From Ruminococcus sp. FMBCY1 (GTDB taxonomy: Bacteria; Bacillota; Clostridia; Oscillospirales; Acutalibacteraceae), in the NCBI RefSeq assembly GCF_023921805.1, contig NZ_CP074197.1, forward strand, positions 124,001 through 188,000: a stretch of DNA of 64,000 nt, in the 5' to 3' direction. How positions within the stretch are numbered: position 1 is the stretch's first letter; every line of letters starts with the position of its first letter. The position numbers and the translations under genes are program-made. Shown here piece after piece: positions 11,301 through 20,056 of the stretch. Under the pieces are notes generated by a model that ran no database searches, was not told the origin of the DNA, and worked only from the letters and a program-made list of their open reading frames with translations.

Positions 11301-12944
11301 ATTGCCGTCCTCGCCGATATAAATTGTTGTTGATGTTACAACTTCCTCACGAATTGCGTCAATAGGTGGGTTTGTAACCTGTGCGAAAAGCTGCTTAAAG
11401 TAATTGAAAAGCGGCTGCGGCTCTTTTGAAAGTACGGCAAGAGGACTGTCTGTACCCATTGCCGAAATCGGCTCGCTTGCATTTTTAGCCATAGGGAGGA
11501 TAGATGTCATAACCTCTTCATATGTATAGCCAAATGCTTTCTGGAGGCGTTGTCTTTCGTCATAAGAATGTTCCTCAACCTTTACATTAGGAATCTTGAG
11601 GTCTTTAAGACGAACAAGGTTGCTGTCGAGCCATTCGCCGTACGGCTGTTTTGATGCATAATATTCCTTAAGCTCGTCATCGTCGATAAGTTTGCCCTGT
11701 ACAGTATCTACAAGGAGCATTTTACCGGGACGAAGTCTTTCCTTAGTGACAATCTTTGCGGGGTCAATAGGAAGTGCACCGACTTCTGATGAAAGAATAA
11801 GGTTGTTGTCATCTGTAATGTAGTATCTTGACGGACGAAGACCGTTTCTGTCAAGAACCGCACCCATAATATCACCGTCAGAGAAAAGAATTGATGCAGG
11901 GCCGTCCCATGGTTCCATCATTGTAGCGTAGTACTGGTAAAAATCTTTCTTTTTCTGAGAAATTGTGTGGTTTCTGTCCCAAGGCTCAGGAATTGTAATC
12001 ATAACGGCAAGAGGAAGCTCCATACCGCTCATTACTAAAAATTCAAGAGTGTTATCGAGCATTGCGGAGTCCGAACCCTCGGTATTTACAACAGGGATAA
12101 CCTTGTCGAGGTCGCCTTTGAGGTGCTCCGACTTCATTGTTTCTTCACGGGCAAGCATTTTGTCTGCGTTGCCTCTGATTGTATTGATTTCACCGTTGTG
12201 AACAATCATTCTGTTTGGATGCGCTCTCTGCCAGCTTGGGTTTGTATTGGTAGAGAATCTTGAGTGAACCATAGCGATTGCAGATTCATAATCAGGATCC
12301 TGCAAGTCTGTAAAGAATCTTCTTAACTCGCCTACAAGGAACATACCTTTATATACAATAGTTCTGCTTGAGAGAGAAACTACATATGTATCCTCGTTAC
12401 TCTGCTCAAATACTCGTCTTGCAACATAGAGCTTGCGGTCGAAAGGCAATCCTTTTTTAACACCCTTAGGGCGCTTGATAAAGCATTGCATAATATGAGG
12501 CATACATTCTACTGCTCGTTTGCCGAGTATATCAGGGTTTGAAGGAACATTTCTCCAGCCGAGAATCTCAAGTCCCTCTTTTTCCGCAATAATTTCAAAC
12601 ATTTTTTTAGCCTGATTTCTTGCAAGCTCGTTTTGAGGGAAGAAGAACATACCTACAGCATAATCTCTCTCCGCAAGAAGCTTGATTCCGAGATCTCTCT
12701 GGGCTACTTTTTTGAAAAACTTGTGTGAAATCTGGAGCAAAATACCTACGCCGTCACCTGTTTTTCCTTCGGCGTCTTTACCTGCTCTGTGCTCAAGGGT
12801 TTCTACTATAGTAAGAGCATTTGCAACAGTATCGTGAGTTTTGATACCGTTAATGTTTACAACCGCACCTATACCGCAGTTGTCGTGCTCAAACTGAGGA
12901 GAGTAAAGTCCCTTAAAGTCTTGTCTGTTTGAGATTTGTTCCAA
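8397..12944 (-). CDS. gltB: glutamate synthase, large (alpha) subunit
   Basis: Large GOGAT subunit of 1515 residues. Parts: class II glutamine amidotransferase domain with the nucleophile cysteine in HDNCGIGAV (C23, after a 22-residue propeptide), a central linker domain, an FMN-binding synthase barrel with GYDGGTGAAPRSS, the 3Fe-4S ligands in CAMMRVCNLDTCPFG, and a C-terminal beta-helix with repeated GG/GA turns (about 1240-1420). The start is a TTG with a GGGTGA ribosome site. No nearer methionine can serve, because the propeptide would be lost. It is first in the gltB-gltD operon and diverges from glnN. The divergent arrangement places ammonia capture by GS and glutamate formation by GOGAT at one control region. 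Confidence 0.95.
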   Translation of the reverse strand: MEQISNRQDFKGLYSPQFEHDNCGIGAVVNINGIKTHDTVANALTIVETLEHRAGKDAEGKTGDGVGILLQISHKFFKKVAQRDLGIKLLAERDYAVGMFFFPQNELARNQAKKMFEIIAEKEGLEILGWRNVPSNPDILGKRAVECMPHIMQCFIKRPKGVKKGLPFDRKLYVARRVFEQSNEDTYVVSLSSRTIVYKGMFLVGELRRFFTDLQDPDYESAIAMVHSRFSTNTNPSWQRAHPNRMIVHNGEINTIRGNADKMLAREETMKSEHLKGDLDKVIPVVNTEGSDSAMLDNTLEFLVMSGMELPLAVMITIPEPWDRNHTISQKKKDFYQYYATMMEPWDGPASILFSDGDIMGAVLDRNGLRPSRYYITDDNNLILSSEVGALPIDPAKIVTKERLRPGKMLLVDTVQGKLIDDDELKEYYASKQPYGEWLDSNLVRLKDLKIPNVKVEEHSYDERQRLQKAFGYTYEEVMTSILPMAKNASEPISAMGTDSPLAVLSKEPQPLFNYFKQLFAQVTNPPIDAIREEVVTSTTIYIGEDGNILEEKPENCKVIKIHNPILTSTDILKIKNMHINGFKVATVPILYYKNTSLKKAINRLFIETDKAFSEGANIIILSDRGVDENHLAIPSLLAVSAVHQHLVVTKKRTSCAIILESGEPREVHHFATLLGYGASAINPYLAQETIHELIADDLLDKDYYAAVNDYNDAILHGIVKIASKMGISTIQSYHGSQIFEAIGIGKDVIDNYFTGTVSRIGGITLKDIEKNVDRLHTSAFDPLGLNTNPELESRGSHKFRSGKEEHLYNPQTIYMLQQSTRTGDYELYKKYSHMISEEMDPVNIRGLFDFNYAETPVPIDEVESVDSIVRRFKTGAMSYGSISQEAHEALAIAMNRLHGKSNSGEGGESLERLLTKGTADNRCSAIKQVASGRFGVTSKYLTSADEIQIKMAQGAKPGEGGHLPGKKVYPWIAKTRHSTPGVSLISPPPHHDIYSIEDLAQLIYDLKNANTDARISVKLVSECGVGTVAAGVAKAGAGVILISGYDGGTGAAPRSSIYNAGLPWELGLAEAHQTLIMNDLRNKVVIETDGKLMNGRDVAIAAILGAEEYGFATAPLITLGCAMMRVCNLDTCPFGVATQNPELRKRFMGKPEYVMNFMRFVAQELREYMSKLGVKTIDELVGRIDLIKRKDNIEGQAAEVDLSNILNTDFVSNKIEYKKKNLYDFKLDATLDEKVLLKEFKSNLANGKSKTITVDVKNTDRSFGTILGSEITKAFDDKLEDDTFKIICNGSGGQSFGAFIPKGLTLELVGDSNDYFGKGLSGGKLIVYPPKGSTFKAENNIIIGNVAFYGATSGKAFINGVAGERFCVRNSGAVAVVEGVGDHGCEYMTGGRVVVIGKTGKNFAAGMSGGVAYVLDEDRDLYTKLNKEMVLFSEVKEKYDIIELKSLIEEHTAATGSTKGKEILDNFDEYLPKFKKIVPHDYKEMMSAIASMEEKGLSSEQAQIEAFYQIINNK

Positions 12945-13142
12945 TTTAATTCACCCTTTCCCGCTCAATTCTTCAACATTTGTTCTACACAGCATACTAT
13001 ATAATATAGTATAGTAAATGGAGTACGATAAATGGATTGAGCTGTTAAATACATTTTATATTTTTGCTAAAACATATTAATTATATGTAAAATGTATGCT
13101 TTGAAATATTCTGTCGCAAAACAGCACATTTGCAATAACTTT

Positions 13143-13171
13143 ATTATATAGCCTGTTACTATAGTTGTCAA
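13143..13171 (-). promoter_or_regulatory. promoter of gltB-gltD
   Basis: On the minus strand TTGACA (13166-13171) and TATAAT (13143-13148) are 17 bases apart, a consensus sigma-A promoter. Transcription would begin near 13136, leaving a leader of about 190 bases with AT-rich inverted repeats (for example around 12990-13020), a possible control region. Confidence 0.75.
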
Positions 13172-13326
13172 TAGAAAAATGCAACTTTTTTATAACAAAC
13201 TTTCATATTTTGCAAGAAACCCGACGAAAAATCAATAAACTAATGTTTAAAAGTAAAATAAGTGCAGGAAAATTACTTAAACTTGCAAAAGCTGAGATAT
13301 TTTTTGAAAAAATTTTAAAAAAGCTA

Positions 13327-13355
13327 TTGACAAATAACGCAAAAGGGTTTATACT
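13327..13355 (+). promoter_or_regulatory. promoter of glnN
   Basis: TTGACA, 17 bases, TATACT. The expected start near 13362 lies only 13 bases before the attenuator-like hairpin. The gltB and glnN promoters diverge with about 155 bases between their -35 boxes. Confidence 0.8.
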
Positions 13356-13374
13356 ACAGTCAATGACAAACAGC

Positions 13375-13417
13375 AAGGGCGCTGTGAGCCGAAAGGTTCG
13401 CAGTGCCTTTTTGTTTT
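13375..13417 (+). terminator. attenuator-like hairpin in the glnN leader
   Basis: A long stem (AAGG.CGCTGTGAGCC against GGTTCGCAGTGCCTT) closed by a GAAA loop is followed by TTTTTGTTTT. It sits between the glnN promoter and the glnN start, so it would stop transcription before the gene unless bypassed. A competing small hairpin CAGC-AAGGGC-GCTG (13371-13384) overlaps its 5' arm; a hexaloop with A1 and G4 is the shape bound by ANTAR antiterminators. The ANTAR link is only a suggestion. Confidence 0.7.
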
Positions 13418-13458
13418 CTAAAAAATGATTTCATTAAAAACGGATAGGAGAGATTAAA

Positions 13459-15552
13459 ATGGCAAAAGTTCCTGAATTATTTGGCAGTATGGTATTTAAC
13501 GATCAAATGATGCTTGAGCGTCTTCCTAAGGCTACTTACAAGGCACTTAAGAAAACAATCCAGAATGGTGAGCCTCTCGACGAGAGCGTAGCTAATGTAG
13601 TTGCAAGCGCAATGAAAGATTGGGCTATCGAAAAGGGCTGCACACACTATACACACTGGTTCCAGCCAATGACAGGTATCACAGCAGAAAAGCATGACAG
13701 CTTTATCACACCGAACGGTGACGGTCAGGTTATCATGGAGTTTTCAGGTAAAGAGCTTGTAAAGGGCGAGCCTGATGCATCTTCTTTCCCAAGCGGCGGT
13801 ATTCGTGCTACTTTTGAGGCAAGAGGTTATACAACTTGGGACCCGACTTCATATGCTTTTGCTAAGGACGGTACACTTTACATTCCAACAGCATTCTGTT
13901 CATACACAGGTGAGGTCCTCGATAAGAAAACACCTCTTCTTCGTTCAATGGAGAGAATCAGCACAGAGGCTTGCAAAGTTCTTAATCTTCTCGGCAAAAC
14001 AGATGTTACGAGAGTTACAACAACAGTAGGTCCTGAGCAGGAATACTTCCTTATAGATAAAGATGTTTATGACCAGAGAAAAGACCTTATCTACACAGGC
14101 AGAACACTCTTTGGTGCAAAAGCTCCTAAAGGACAGGAACTTGACGACCATTACTTCGGCGCAATCAAGACAAGAGTTGCAGCTTTCATGGCTGACCTTG
14201 ATAATGAGCTTTGGAAACTCGGTATTCTTGCTAAGACAAAGCACAACGAGGTTGCTCCTTCTCAGCACGAGCTTGCTCCTATTTTTACAACTACAAATAT
14301 CGCAACCGACCACAACGAACTTACAATGGAAGTTATGAAGAAGATTGCTGAAAAGCACGGTCTTGTTTGCCTCCTTCACGAAAAGCCTTTTGCAGGTGTA
14401 AACGGTTCAGGTAAACACAACAACTGGTCAATTTCTACTAATACAGGTGAAAATCTCCTTGATCCGGGTAAAACACCTGAAAACAATATTCAGTTCCAGC
14501 TCTTCCTTGCAGCTATCGTAAAGGCTGTACACGAGTATCAGGATCTTTTAAGAATCTCTGTTGCATCGGCAGGTAACGACCATCGTCTTGGCGCTAACGA
14601 AGCACCGCCTGCAATCATTTCAATGTATCTCGGTGATGACCTCGGCGCATTGGTTGAATCAATCATCAACGGTACAGAGTATATAAGCAAGGGCAAGGTT
14701 AAGATGTCAACAGGTGTTGATGTTCTTCCTGACTTCAAGAAAGACACATCAGACCGTAACAGAACATCACCGTTTGCTTTCACAGGTAACAAGTTTGAGT
14801 TCAGAGCACTCGGTTCGGCTCTCAACATTGCTTGTCCTAACATAATGCTTAACACAATGGTTGCCGAGGAACTTTCAGAGTTCTATGATGAGTTGAAAGA
14901 CGCATCCGATCTTGACGCAGCGGTTAAGGCTCTTATTAAAAAGACATTTACAGAGCATCAGGCAATTATCTTCAACGGCAACAACTATGCACCTGAATGG
15001 GTTGAAGAGGCAGAGAAGAGAGGTCTTCTTAACCTTAAATCACTTCCTGATGCAGTTGAGCATTACATTGATCAGAAGAATATTGACCTCTTTACAAAGA
15101 ACAAGATTTATTCTGTAGATGAAATTCATGCAAGATATGAGATTGAGCTTGAAAACTATGCTAAGATTATCAATATCGAAGCACTTACAATGATTGATAT
15201 GGCTAAAAAAGATATGATTCCTGCCGTTACTTCATATGTAAGAGAGCTTACAGATACAGCGCTTGCTAAGAAAGCTCTTTCAGACGCAATCCCAACATCA
15301 GTTGAGGAAGACCTCATTACAAGTCTTTCAAACAAACTTGTTTGCTTCAGCAAAAAGACAGCAGAGCTTGAGAACGCTGTTATCGGCGCAAGCGAATATG
15401 AGGGCGATGTTCTTGCTTATGCTAAGTATTACAGAGAGAGCGTATTCTCGGTAATGACTGAACTTCGTGCAATCGGCGACGCTATGGAAACAGAAACAGC
15501 CGCTGATTACTGGCCATATCCTTCATACGGCGAAATGCTTTACGGTGTATGA
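13459..15552 (+). CDS. glnN: type III glutamine synthetase
   Basis: Assimilates ammonia by ATP-dependent amidation of glutamate in the cytoplasm. At 697 residues it has the length of GSIII, not of the roughly 450-residue GSI. The N-terminal region matches GSIII ([39 protein letters not shown]). Metal and substrate residues appear in [23 protein letters not shown] and [16 protein letters not shown], and the late catalytic part in [18 protein letters not shown] precedes the ATG. It has its own promoter and leader attenuator and is followed, after another hairpin, by the transporter-PII gene. Confidence 0.96.
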   Translation: MAKVPELFGSMVFNDQMMLERLPKATYKALKKTIQNGEPLDESVANVVASAMKDWAIEKGCTHYTHWFQPMTGITAEKHDSFITPNGDGQVIMEFSGKELVKGEPDASSFPSGGIRATFEARGYTTWDPTSYAFAKDGTLYIPTAFCSYTGEVLDKKTPLLRSMERISTEACKVLNLLGKTDVTRVTTTVGPEQEYFLIDKDVYDQRKDLIYTGRTLFGAKAPKGQELDDHYFGAIKTRVAAFMADLDNELWKLGILAKTKHNEVAPSQHELAPIFTTTNIATDHNELTMEVMKKIAEKHGLVCLLHEKPFAGVNGSGKHNNWSISTNTGENLLDPGKTPENNIQFQLFLAAIVKAVHEYQDLLRISVASAGNDHRLGANEAPPAIISMYLGDDLGALVESIINGTEYISKGKVKMSTGVDVLPDFKKDTSDRNRTSPFAFTGNKFEFRALGSALNIACPNIMLNTMVAEELSEFYDELKDASDLDAAVKALIKKTFTEHQAIIFNGNNYAPEWVEEAEKRGLLNLKSLPDAVEHYIDQKNIDLFTKNKIYSVDEIHARYEIELENYAKIINIEALTMIDMAKKDMIPAVTSYVRELTDTALAKKALSDAIPTSVEEDLITSLSNKLVCFSKKTAELENAVIGASEYEGDVLAYAKYYRESVFSVMTELRAIGDAMETETAADYWPYPSYGEMLYGV

Positions 15553-15590
15553 TCGATTGACTGATTTTTAAATTTTAAATTTGGTGACAC

Positions 15591-15640
15591 AATGGCGTGT
15601 AACGAACAGACAAAAACTGTTTGGTACACGCCATTTTTGT
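15591..15640 (+). terminator. hairpin between glnN and the ammonium transporter
   Basis: Arms AATGGCGTGT and ACACGCCATT with a second inner stem AACAG/CTGTT, followed by TTTTTGTT. It lies 39 bases after glnN and 25 bases before the transporter start, with no obvious promoter between. It could end glnN with partial readthrough or act as an attenuator for the transporter. A GTG at 15581 opens the frame earlier but would place the hairpin inside the gene and has no ribosome site. Confidence 0.75.
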
Positions 15641-15664
15641 TATTTAAAAAAAGGGGAGATCTAT

Positions 15665-17365
15665 ATGGCAGAAATGATTTTTGGCAGTACAGGCGTATGG
15701 TATATGATAGGCGCCTTGCTCGTATTCTTTATGCAATGTGGTTTTGCGATGGTAGAAACCGGTTTTACAAGAGCGAAAAACGCCGGTAATATCATTATGA
15801 AAAACCTGATGGACTTCTGTATCGGTACAGTAGTATTCAGTTTGCTTGGTTTTGGACTTATGATGTCGGAAAACTATATTGCAGGTTTCATCGGCGTTCC
15901 TAATCTTACAATGTTTACAGATTGGGCAAGCTTTGATTGGAACTCATTTGTATTCCAGCTTGTATTCTGTGCTACAGCCGCAACAATTGTTTCCGGTTCT
16001 ATGGCAGAGCGTACAAAGTTCTCTGCATACTGTGTTTACAGTGCAGTAATTTCATTGGTTGTTTATCCTATCGAGGCAGGTTGGGTATGGAACGGTCAGG
16101 GTTGGCTTGCACAGCTCGGTTGTATTGACTTTGCAGGTTCAATCGTAATTCATATGGTTGGCGGTATCTCTGCTCTTGTAGGCGCAATCATCCTCGGACC
16201 TCGTATCGGTAAGTATGGCAAAAACGGTAAGGTAAACGCTATCCCGGGTCACAGCATCACACTCGGTGCTTTAGGTGTATTCATTCTTTGGTTTGCTTGG
16301 TACGGCTTTAACGGTGCTGCTGCAGAAGACGGTTCAAGACTCGGTCAGATCCTTCTTACAACAACAATCGCTCCGGCTGTTGCTACAGTAACATGTATGC
16401 TCTTTACTTGGATTAAGAACGGTAAGCCTGATGTTTCAATGTGTCTTAACGCTTCACTTGCAGGTCTTGTTGCAGTAACAGCAGGTTGTGCAGATGTTGA
16501 TGCTATCGGTTCTGCAATCATCGGTATTGTTTCAGGTATCCTTGTAGTAGTTGCAGTAGAATTTGTTGATATTAAACTCAAGATAGATGACCCGGTTGGT
16601 GCATTCTCAGTACATGGCGTAAACGGTATGTGGGGCGGTCTTGCAGTAGGTCTTTTTGCAACAGGCAACGGTCAGGACGGTATCACAGGTCTTTTCTACG
16701 GCGGCGGTTTTGCACAGCTCGGTAAGCAGGCTCTTGGTATCCTTTGCGTAGCATCTTGGACAATCGTTTGTATGATTATCGTATTTACAATCATCAAAAA
16801 GACAATCGGTCTTCGTGTAACTAAGGAAGAAGAAATGAAGGGTCTTGATATTTGCGAGCACGGTCTTGTAAGCGCATATGCAGACTTTATGCCAATCGGT
16901 GTTGGTACAGCTTCACTTGACGAAACATTTGATGTTGAGGGCAATGTTCCTGTAACTAAGGCAGTTCCTGTTCAGCTTGCAGGCAAGTATGATATGGCTA
17001 CCGACGGTACAAAGATTACTAAGATTGATATTCTCCTTAAGCAGTCAAAACTTGAGGCACTCAAGGAAGAAATGGATAAACTCGGTATTACAGGTATGAC
17101 AGTATCACAGGTACTCGGTTGCGGCGCTCAAAAGGGTAAGGCAGAGTATTACCGTGGTGTTGCTATTGAAAGTAATCTCCTTCCTAAGATGAAGGTAGAA
17201 ATCGTAGTTTGCAAAGTTCCTGTAAAGGCTGTTGTAGATGCCGCTGTAAAGGCACTCTATACAGGTCATATCGGTGACGGCAAGATCTTCATTTATGATG
17301 TTGAAGATGTTGTAAAAGTAAGAACCGGTGAAACTGGTTACGATGCAATGCAGGATATTGAGTAA
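15665..17365 (+). CDS. ammonium transporter fused to a PII regulatory domain
   Basis: A 566-residue membrane protein. Residues 1 to about 400 form an Amt/MEP/Rh ammonium channel with about 11 membrane helices (GALLVFFMQCGFAMVETGF; GGISALVGAIILGPR; FVDIKLKIDDPVGAFSVHGVNG with the conserved DxxxxxxxHG). Residues about 440-566 are a PII (GlnB/GlnK) domain with the T-loop segment GAQKGKAEYYRG and the nucleotide-binding end IGDGKIFIYDVEDVVKVRTGE. Separate PII proteins normally plug AmtB when nitrogen is plentiful; here the plug is covalently joined. Start: ATG at 15665 with AGGGGAG before it. It follows glnN, fitting co-control by nitrogen. No partner uridylyltransferase is in the window. Confidence 0.93.
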   Translation: MAEMIFGSTGVWYMIGALLVFFMQCGFAMVETGFTRAKNAGNIIMKNLMDFCIGTVVFSLLGFGLMMSENYIAGFIGVPNLTMFTDWASFDWNSFVFQLVFCATAATIVSGSMAERTKFSAYCVYSAVISLVVYPIEAGWVWNGQGWLAQLGCIDFAGSIVIHMVGGISALVGAIILGPRIGKYGKNGKVNAIPGHSITLGALGVFILWFAWYGFNGAAAEDGSRLGQILLTTTIAPAVATVTCMLFTWIKNGKPDVSMCLNASLAGLVAVTAGCADVDAIGSAIIGIVSGILVVVAVEFVDIKLKIDDPVGAFSVHGVNGMWGGLAVGLFATGNGQDGITGLFYGGGFAQLGKQALGILCVASWTIVCMIIVFTIIKKTIGLRVTKEEEMKGLDICEHGLVSAYADFMPIGVGTASLDETFDVEGNVPVTKAVPVQLAGKYDMATDGTKITKIDILLKQSKLEALKEEMDKLGITGMTVSQVLGCGAQKGKAEYYRGVAIESNLLPKMKVEIVVCKVPVKAVVDAAVKALYTGHIGDGKIFIYDVEDVVKVRTGETGYDAMQDIE

Positions 17366-17408
17366 TCCTATTAAAATTACCTATCCTTTTTAATTCACAT
17401 AAACCGAG

Positions 17409-17442
17409 AGGGTCGACACGAGAAATTGTGTCGGCCCTTTTG
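17409..17442 (+). terminator. terminator after ammonium transporter
   Basis: AGGGTCGACACGA and TTGTGTCGGCCCT pair around a GAAA loop and are followed by TTTT, 44 bases after the stop. Confidence 0.85.
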
Positions 17443-17459
17443 GCATAACGCACATCAAA

Positions 17460-17543
17460 ACAGCACCGCTTTTTTGAGTTGTCCCCAAAAAGTCAGACTA
17501 AGAATCTAACGGTTTGGAGGTCACATCACTTTGTCGGTGCTGT
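17460..17543. repeat. 84-base inverted-repeat element
   Basis: Nine-base perfect terminal arms ACAGCACCG and CGGTGCTGT enclose 66 bases with no gene. On the minus strand it lies 18 bases past the asparaginase stop and the second arm is followed by TTTTGATG, so it could end that gene. It could also be a small structured or miniature mobile element. Confidence 0.5.
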
Positions 17544-17561
17544 AGTTTTATGTTTATAGAT

Positions 17562-18542
17562 TTATAATATATCTCCGCCGATGGATTTTGAAAAGGCTTT
17601 ATAAATGTCTTTTTCATTGTTTTCGCATAATATCCATAGCTTAATATAAGCAGAAATCGGAGTGACAGTAGGGAGTACCTGAATGCCTAATTTTGAATAA
17701 AGTTCTTTGCTTTCGTAAAAAAATCCTGTCTCACTGCCTGTTAAAAATACAGGAATGTTAAATTGTATGGCTGTATTGCAGAATTTCTCCAAATCTTTGC
17801 TTGCGGTATTTACAGTTCCCGAATGATAGCTTTCCATCAATACGGCTTTAATATTTTTATTAAGCTGCGGATAAGCCATTCCCACATACGGTGTAATTTT
17901 AAGTACAGGGGAAGTTGACTTGAAAACAGGCATATTCTCAAATTTTATTTCATCTTGCTTTTCTGTATAATTGATATTTTTAATAAAATTGCCGTTAATG
18001 ATTTCACCGTAGTAAATATTATTAACGCTTTCGATTTTATCCGAATAAGCAAGGTGTTTTTGCAGGCGAGAGGCACGGTGAATGTTTGTATGCTCGCCGT
18101 TATTTTTGTATGCGACAAATACGCCTTTATTATTGCCTGATTTAATGAAATCCACGGCAGCGGAAAAATTCTCGAGTCCGTTTGATTTTTTGCTCTCGAG
18201 CGGATAATTTGCAGACACAAGCACAATAGGAGTATTACACAAGCCGAACATATAAGAAAGCACAGCGGAAGTGTATTGCAGTGTATCTGTACCATGGGTA
18301 ACAATGATGCCGTCATAATTATTTATATTTTCTTTGACGGAATTATAAAGTAAATTAAAATACTCGCCGTTTAAGTTTTCGCTAAGTACCGTGTAAGGAG
18401 AGATCGCATCGAATTCAGCATAACCTCCGTTTTGTTTGTACATTTCGATTAACTTGTAACGGGTACTTGAATCGGGAGAAATTACACCGTCATTGTAGCA
18501 GCTGCCTATAGTTCCGCCTGTAAAAACAACTAAAATTTTCAT
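17562..18542 (-). CDS. type I L-asparaginase
   Basis: Hydrolyses asparagine to aspartate and ammonia in the cytoplasm. It has 326 residues, near the usual length. The two threonine-bearing catalytic motifs are present: FTGGTIGS near residue 10 and IVTHGTDTLQYT near residue 80, and a catalytic-site lysine region lies further on. There is no signal peptide, as expected for type I. GGAGGT precedes the ATG. It neighbours the nitrogen genes, so a role in nitrogen recycling is plausible. The CLC-F gene ends 39 bases upstream on the same strand, so the two may share the fluoride-controlled transcript. Confidence 0.88.
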   Translation of the reverse strand: MKILVVFTGGTIGSCYNDGVISPDSSTRYKLIEMYKQNGGYAEFDAISPYTVLSENLNGEYFNLLYNSVKENINNYDGIIVTHGTDTLQYTSAVLSYMFGLCNTPIVLVSANYPLESKKSNGLENFSAAVDFIKSGNNKGVFVAYKNNGEHTNIHRASRLQKHLAYSDKIESVNNIYYGEIINGNFIKNINYTEKQDEIKFENMPVFKSTSPVLKITPYVGMAYPQLNKNIKAVLMESYHSGTVNTASKDLEKFCNTAIQFNIPVFLTGSETGFFYESKELYSKLGIQVLPTVTPISAYIKLWILCENNEKDIYKAFSKSIGGDIL

Positions 18543-18581
18543 ACAGCACCTCCGATTATTTCTTTTTATATTGTACCATAT

Positions 18582-19805
18582 TTATTCGGAAAAATCAGCC
18601 TTTGCTGAAAACAGACTTTTACTTAGCTTTCTTTCCTGTGAAGAGTAAATTCCAGATTTGCCCGACGCTATAAAACTTATCAGACTTGCAAATACAAAAT
18701 AAGGCGCGGCTTCGGCGCCGAAAAGCTCAATACCGAGCATAATTGTGGTAATCGGTGTGTTTGCGGCAGAACCGAACACGCAGATTAAGCCAATTGCCGC
18801 AAGAAAACTCGGTTCAATGCCGAATAAATTTGCATACCAGCCGCCGAATGACGCCCCTATGTCAAACAACGGAGTTACTTCACCGCCTTGAAATCCTGCT
18901 CCGAGTGTGAACGCTGTCAAAATGAATTTTACGGGCATATCGTACCAATTTGCATTGCCCTCGAATGCGGTTGTTTGCTGCCAAGTGCTAAGTCCTTCAT
19001 ATTTGTTGAGATTTAATAAAATGATTAGCAATGTGACAACAACAGAGCCTGCCAATGCAGAGAGAACGGTATTTTTAAAAATTTTTGCGTATAATAATTT
19101 TAAATATTTGACCGCAAGAGCAAATAATTTTCCGAGAAGTCCGAAAAATACAGATGCGGAAACAAATATCAATATAAGTTTAAAATCAAAGTTAGGAATG
19201 CTTGCGATAGTATGGACTTCGTGTGTTGCGCCGAGCAAAAGCGTAACAGCATTTGCCAGATAAGATGATAAAAAGCATGGAATAACAGCGCTTGCGGAAA
19301 GCTGACCTATGCAGCAAACTTCCATACCGAAGAATGCACCTGCAAGCGGAGTGCCGAATACGGAGCCGAATGCCGAACTTAATCCGCTTAAAATGATAGT
19401 TTTTCTGTCCTCTTTTTTAAATCCGAACTTGTCGGCAACATTGCTTGTAAGAGCGCCGCCGATTTGAACGGCAGTGCCCTCTCTGCCTGCCGAGCCGCCC
19501 GAAAAGTGTGTCAGCAGTGTAAAGAAGAATGTAAGAACTGCAAGCCTTTTAGGTACTTTTACACCCTCGTTTGCACTCTGAATTATAAGATTGTTGCCTT
19601 TTGAGGACTCACCGCCGTATTTCTTATATACAAAAGCGGTAAGTATACCCGAAAGTGGCAAAAACCATATGCAATAAGGAAAAGACTCCCTGAATACGGA
19701 CGATAATCCGAGCATTTTTAAAAACGCGAAAGAAATTACGCCCATAACAACGGCACAGCAAAGAGATGCCGTCAATACCTTGAAATCAACAAACTTTCTT
19801 TTCAT
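18582..19805 (-). CDS. CLC-F type fluoride/proton antiporter
   Basis: Membrane transporter of 407 residues in the CLC family with about 10 helices. The gating-glutamate motif reads GGSAGREGTAVQIGG; the GREGT form (rather than GREGP of chloride channels) is typical of the CLC-F branch that exports fluoride. Other family motifs are GFQGGEVTPLFDIGASFGG and GSAANTPITTIMLGIELFG. The chloride-type GSGIP segment is replaced (GNNLIIQ), again as in CLC-F. The fluoride riboswitch directly upstream supports the substrate strongly. GAGGTG precedes the ATG. Confidence 0.92.
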   Translation of the reverse strand: MKRKFVDFKVLTASLCCAVVMGVISFAFLKMLGLSSVFRESFPYCIWFLPLSGILTAFVYKKYGGESSKGNNLIIQSANEGVKVPKRLAVLTFFFTLLTHFSGGSAGREGTAVQIGGALTSNVADKFGFKKEDRKTIILSGLSSAFGSVFGTPLAGAFFGMEVCCIGQLSASAVIPCFLSSYLANAVTLLLGATHEVHTIASIPNFDFKLILIFVSASVFFGLLGKLFALAVKYLKLLYAKIFKNTVLSALAGSVVVTLLIILLNLNKYEGLSTWQQTTAFEGNANWYDMPVKFILTAFTLGAGFQGGEVTPLFDIGASFGGWYANLFGIEPSFLAAIGLICVFGSAANTPITTIMLGIELFGAEAAPYFVFASLISFIASGKSGIYSSQERKLSKSLFSAKADFSE

Positions 19806-19840
19806 AATTCACCTCAAAATTTTGTAATAAAAATGGCATA

Positions 19841-19878
19841 AAAAAAGCCAATGCCCCTGTATAAAACAGAAGTCATCA
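19841..19878 (-). terminator. terminator of the fluoride riboswitch
   Basis: On the minus strand GCTGATG..CTTCTG pairs with CAGGGG.CATTGGC and is followed by T7. The 5' arm is the same GCTGATGAC strand that the fluoride-bound aptamer needs. Binding would therefore release the terminator, the on-switch logic known for this class. Confidence 0.8.
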
Positions 19879-19926
19879 GCAAAAGCGGTTTCGGAAAAAT
19901 CCGTGGGAGAACCTCATTCCCATACA
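19862..19926 (-). promoter_or_regulatory. fluoride riboswitch (crcB motif)
   Basis: Read on the minus strand: GGGAATGAGGTTCTCCC, a variable hairpin (CGGATTTTTCCG), AACCGC, then GCTGATGACTTCTG. These are the conserved strands of the crcB/fluoride aptamer in the right order. It lies between a good promoter and the CLC-F gene. Confidence 0.9.
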
Positions 19927-19948
19927 TATATTATGCATTTATGGATAT

Positions 19949-19977
19949 AGTATATACTGTACCGACAAAAAATGCAA
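19949..19977 (-). promoter_or_regulatory. promoter of the fluoride operon
   Basis: Minus strand TTGCAT, 17 bases, TATACT, placing the start about 16 bases before the aptamer. Confidence 0.6.
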
Positions 19978-20014
19978 GAGCAAAAAATAAATTTAAAAAA
20001 TTTAAAAATAGGTG

Positions 20015-20043
20015 TTGACAAATAGAGAAAGATGTTGTATTAT
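20015..20043 (+). promoter_or_regulatory. promoter of DUF3793-flavodoxin operon
   Basis: TTGACA, 17 bases, TATTAT. The start near 20050 falls beside the first inverted repeat at 20057. Confidence 0.7.
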
Positions 20044-20056
20044 AATTATGCAAAAG

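Noticed and set aside
15581..15664. N-terminal extension of the ammonium transporter from GTG 15581
   Set aside because: It runs through the hairpin at 15591-15640 and lacks a ribosome site.
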